This document shows, piece after piece, positions 6,629 through 7,460 of a stretch of DNA of 7,460 nt. Every line of letters begins with the position of its first letter. The stretch's first letter is position 1. Origin of the DNA: Pseudomonadota bacterium (GTDB lineage Bacteria; Pseudomonadota; Alphaproteobacteria; Reyranellales; Reyranellaceae); NCBI GenBank assembly GCA_023436825.1, contig JAEZHS010000740.1:1-7460 (forward strand), given 5' to 3'. The notes under the pieces were generated by a model. It did no database searches. It saw nothing but the letters and a program-made list of their open reading frames with translations, and was not told where the DNA came from. Made by a program: the position numbers and the translations under genes.

Positions 6629-6657
6629 AACATAACTTAGGTTCTCACGAGAGTCAA
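6629..6657 (-). promoter_or_regulatory. Sigma70-like promoter candidate pointing left
   Basis: On the minus strand TTGACT (6657-6652, five of six matches to the -35 consensus) is followed after exactly 17 bp by TATGTT (6634-6629, four of six matches to the -10). Transcription would start near 6622 and run left into the intergenic region and antisense to the aldo/keto reductase. It lies inside the most AT-rich patch of the window. No clear protein starts downstream, so a small or antisense RNA, or a chance match, are the options. Confidence 0.35.
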
Positions 6658-6666
6658 CTACGGTAG

Positions 6667-6702
6667 TTTTTGCGTCCCGTAAGGGGCCAAACGGCGCAAA
6701 AA
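6667..6702. repeat. Inverted repeat with T-run/A-run arms
   Basis: TTTTTGCG (6667-6674) and CGCAAAAA (6695-6702) are perfect complements. Inside them CCGT (6677-6680) and ACGG (6691-6694) also pair, giving a 12-bp stem with a 2-nt bulge and a 10-nt loop. An intrinsic terminator would have A before and T after the stem. Here the order is the reverse on both strands, so this is not a standard terminator. It may be a protein-binding site or a structured RNA element. Confidence 0.45.
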
Positions 6703-6722
6703 TGTCCGGGGTCGAGCATCGA

Positions 6723-6739
6723 TGCCGGCACTGCTGGCA
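6723..6739. repeat. Hairpin downstream of the methyltransferase gene
   Basis: TGCCGGC and GCTGGCA flank a 3-nt loop, giving 7 pairs including one G-U wobble in the plus-strand RNA. It lies about 40 bp past the minus-strand methyltransferase stop. The T-run that might complete a terminator on that strand (6702-6698) is about 20 nt further on, which is too far for a classical one. A 10-bp perfect palindrome, GCATCGATGC (6716-6725), overlaps its edge. Confidence 0.3.
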
Positions 6740-6777
6740 CTCCCGTCGGTCCGCGCGCCAGCTCGGAAAGCTATCTG

Positions 6778-7460
6778 TCAGGAAGCACTGATCACCAGGG
6801 CCCGAATGCGGCCATCGACGGCGCCCGTCCCGAAGCGCTGCGCCAACGCCGCGGCAGCCCGGTCGGTGGCCACCTCCAGGCGCGTCGCATCGCGGGCCTC
6901 GATCTCGTTGCGCAGCGGCGTTCCCTGGCAGTAGGCGATCGCGACATCGCGGGCCGAGGGCGCCTTGCTGCGGGCATCGACGGCCTCGACGGCAACCTCC
7001 GCGAAGCCCGCGGCGGCGAGTTCCTGCCTGATGCGACCGACGTCATGGTGGCCGTGCGGCGTGCGCGCCATGAAGCGCGGCGGATTTTCCGGGAAGACCT
7101 CGGCCAGCGCCTGAGTCACGACATCGGCGAACTCATTGTCCTCGATGCGGTCCCAGACGTTGAACAGGAATCGCCCGGCGGGGCGCAGCACGCGACGCGC
7201 CTCGCCATACCCCTTCACCCGGTCGGGGAAGAACATGGCGCCGAACTGGCAGGCCACGACATCGAAGCTTCGATCGGCGAACGGCAGCGCCAGTGCGTCG
7301 GCCTGCTTCCATTCAACGGCGCGATCCGGCGCGCGCCGCGCCGCCTGGTCGAGCATCGGCTGGTTGAGATCGGTCGCGACCATGCGTGTGGCGGGGGCAA
7401 GCCGCGCCGCCAGAGCGCGCGTGAGCACGCCCGTGCCCGCCGCCGTCTCCAGGACGTCGG
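6778..7460 (-). CDS. Class I SAM-dependent methyltransferase, N-terminus beyond the window
   Basis: About 227 codons are visible and the 5' end is cut by the window edge. The frame continues to the edge as DVLETAAGTGVLTRALA, which is the SAM-binding motif I (E/DxxxGxG). The GTG at 7428 is therefore an internal Val codon and not the start. Next come the acidic end of strand 2 (VATDLNQPML), ADALALPFADRSFDVVACQF (motif IV region) and EARRVLRPAGRFLFNVWD, as in Methyltransf_11/25-type enzymes. The C-terminal part (ARDVAIAYCQGTPLRNEIEARD) is shared by a broad group of uncharacterised proteobacterial methyltransferases in my recollection. The methyl acceptor, a small molecule, cannot be named. The gene converges on the aldo/keto reductase and is not part of the same transcript. 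The stop is TGA at 6780-6778. Confidence 0.9.
   Translation of the reverse strand, partial: DVLETAAGTGVLTRALAARLAPATRMVATDLNQPMLDQAARRAPDRAVEWKQADALALPFADRSFDVVACQFGAMFFPDRVKGYGEARRVLRPAGRFLFNVWDRIEDNEFADVVTQALAEVFPENPPRFMARTPHGHHDVGRIRQELAAAGFAEVAVEAVDARSKAPSARDVAIAYCQGTPLRNEIEARDATRLEVATDRAAAALAQRFGTGAVDGRIRALVISAS

Larger units (their letters stand above)
6324..6777. other. 454-bp structured intergenic region between convergent genes
   Basis: No coding region is convincing here. The longest candidate, 100 codons on the minus strand from ATG 6633 to 6331, has mixed third-position usage, no Shine-Dalgarno site, and its ATG lies within the putative -10 box. The region holds a stem-loop just past the reductase, a 9-bp tandem repeat, a 16-bp palindrome, a GC hairpin, a minus-strand promoter-like element, and an inverted repeat with T/A-rich arms; these are listed separately. 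Base composition is more AT-rich around 6625-6705 than in the flanking genes. Confidence 0.6.

Noticed and set aside
6331..6633. 100-codon minus-strand ORF with a slightly hydrophobic N-terminus
   Set aside because: Its ATG lies within the putative -10 box, there is no Shine-Dalgarno site, and third-position usage is mixed. The product is Pro/Ala/Arg-rich without a domain.
6702..6791. 29-codon ORF with a CRHCW motif right after the A-run
   Set aside because: No ribosome site, no coding bias, and it runs into the 3' end of the methyltransferase on the other strand. The Cys/His content seems to come from the repeat-rich DNA.

Overview
The window is uniformly GC-rich with strong G/C preference at third codon positions. 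Its gene types (an XGPRT next to an MDR oxidoreductase, a fused class II aldolase/SDR, a TfdA-like dioxygenase, an L-fucose-dehydrogenase-like aldo/keto reductase) suggest the chromosome of an alphaproteobacterium, perhaps of the Hyphomicrobiales/Rhodospirillales kind. That placement is an inference from sequence style. No tRNA, rRNA, insertion sequence, integrase, CRISPR array or phage gene is visible.

Layout: four genes run rightward and closely spaced from 51 to 4554: gpt (purine salvage), a zinc-independent MDR oxidoreductase overlapping gpt by 4 bp, a 678-residue aldolase/short-chain dehydrogenase fusion, and a TfdA/TauD-family 2-oxoglutarate dioxygenase. Converging on the dioxygenase from the minus strand is the remnant of an exported-protein gene (about 4561-5218), broken by two frameshifts and an in-frame stop. 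Divergent from the remnant is an aldo/keto reductase (5295-6323) with a good Shine-Dalgarno site. A 454-bp gap between convergent genes follows, holding several inverted repeats, a 9-bp tandem repeat and a promoter-like element on the minus strand. The window ends inside a leftward SAM-dependent methyltransferase whose N-terminus lies beyond the right edge.

The aldolase/dehydrogenase fusion and the aldo/keto reductase both resemble enzymes of deoxysugar (L-rhamnose/L-fucose) or related aldose breakdown. The dioxygenase resembles enzymes that cleave ether or sulfonate side chains oxidatively. Together they fit a catabolic accessory segment, but no transporter, sugar kinase, isomerase or regulator is present, so the substrate cannot be fixed. 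I saw no convincing new defence or mobile system. The most unusual items are the decayed exported protein, the TfdA-like active site, and the structured convergent intergenic region.
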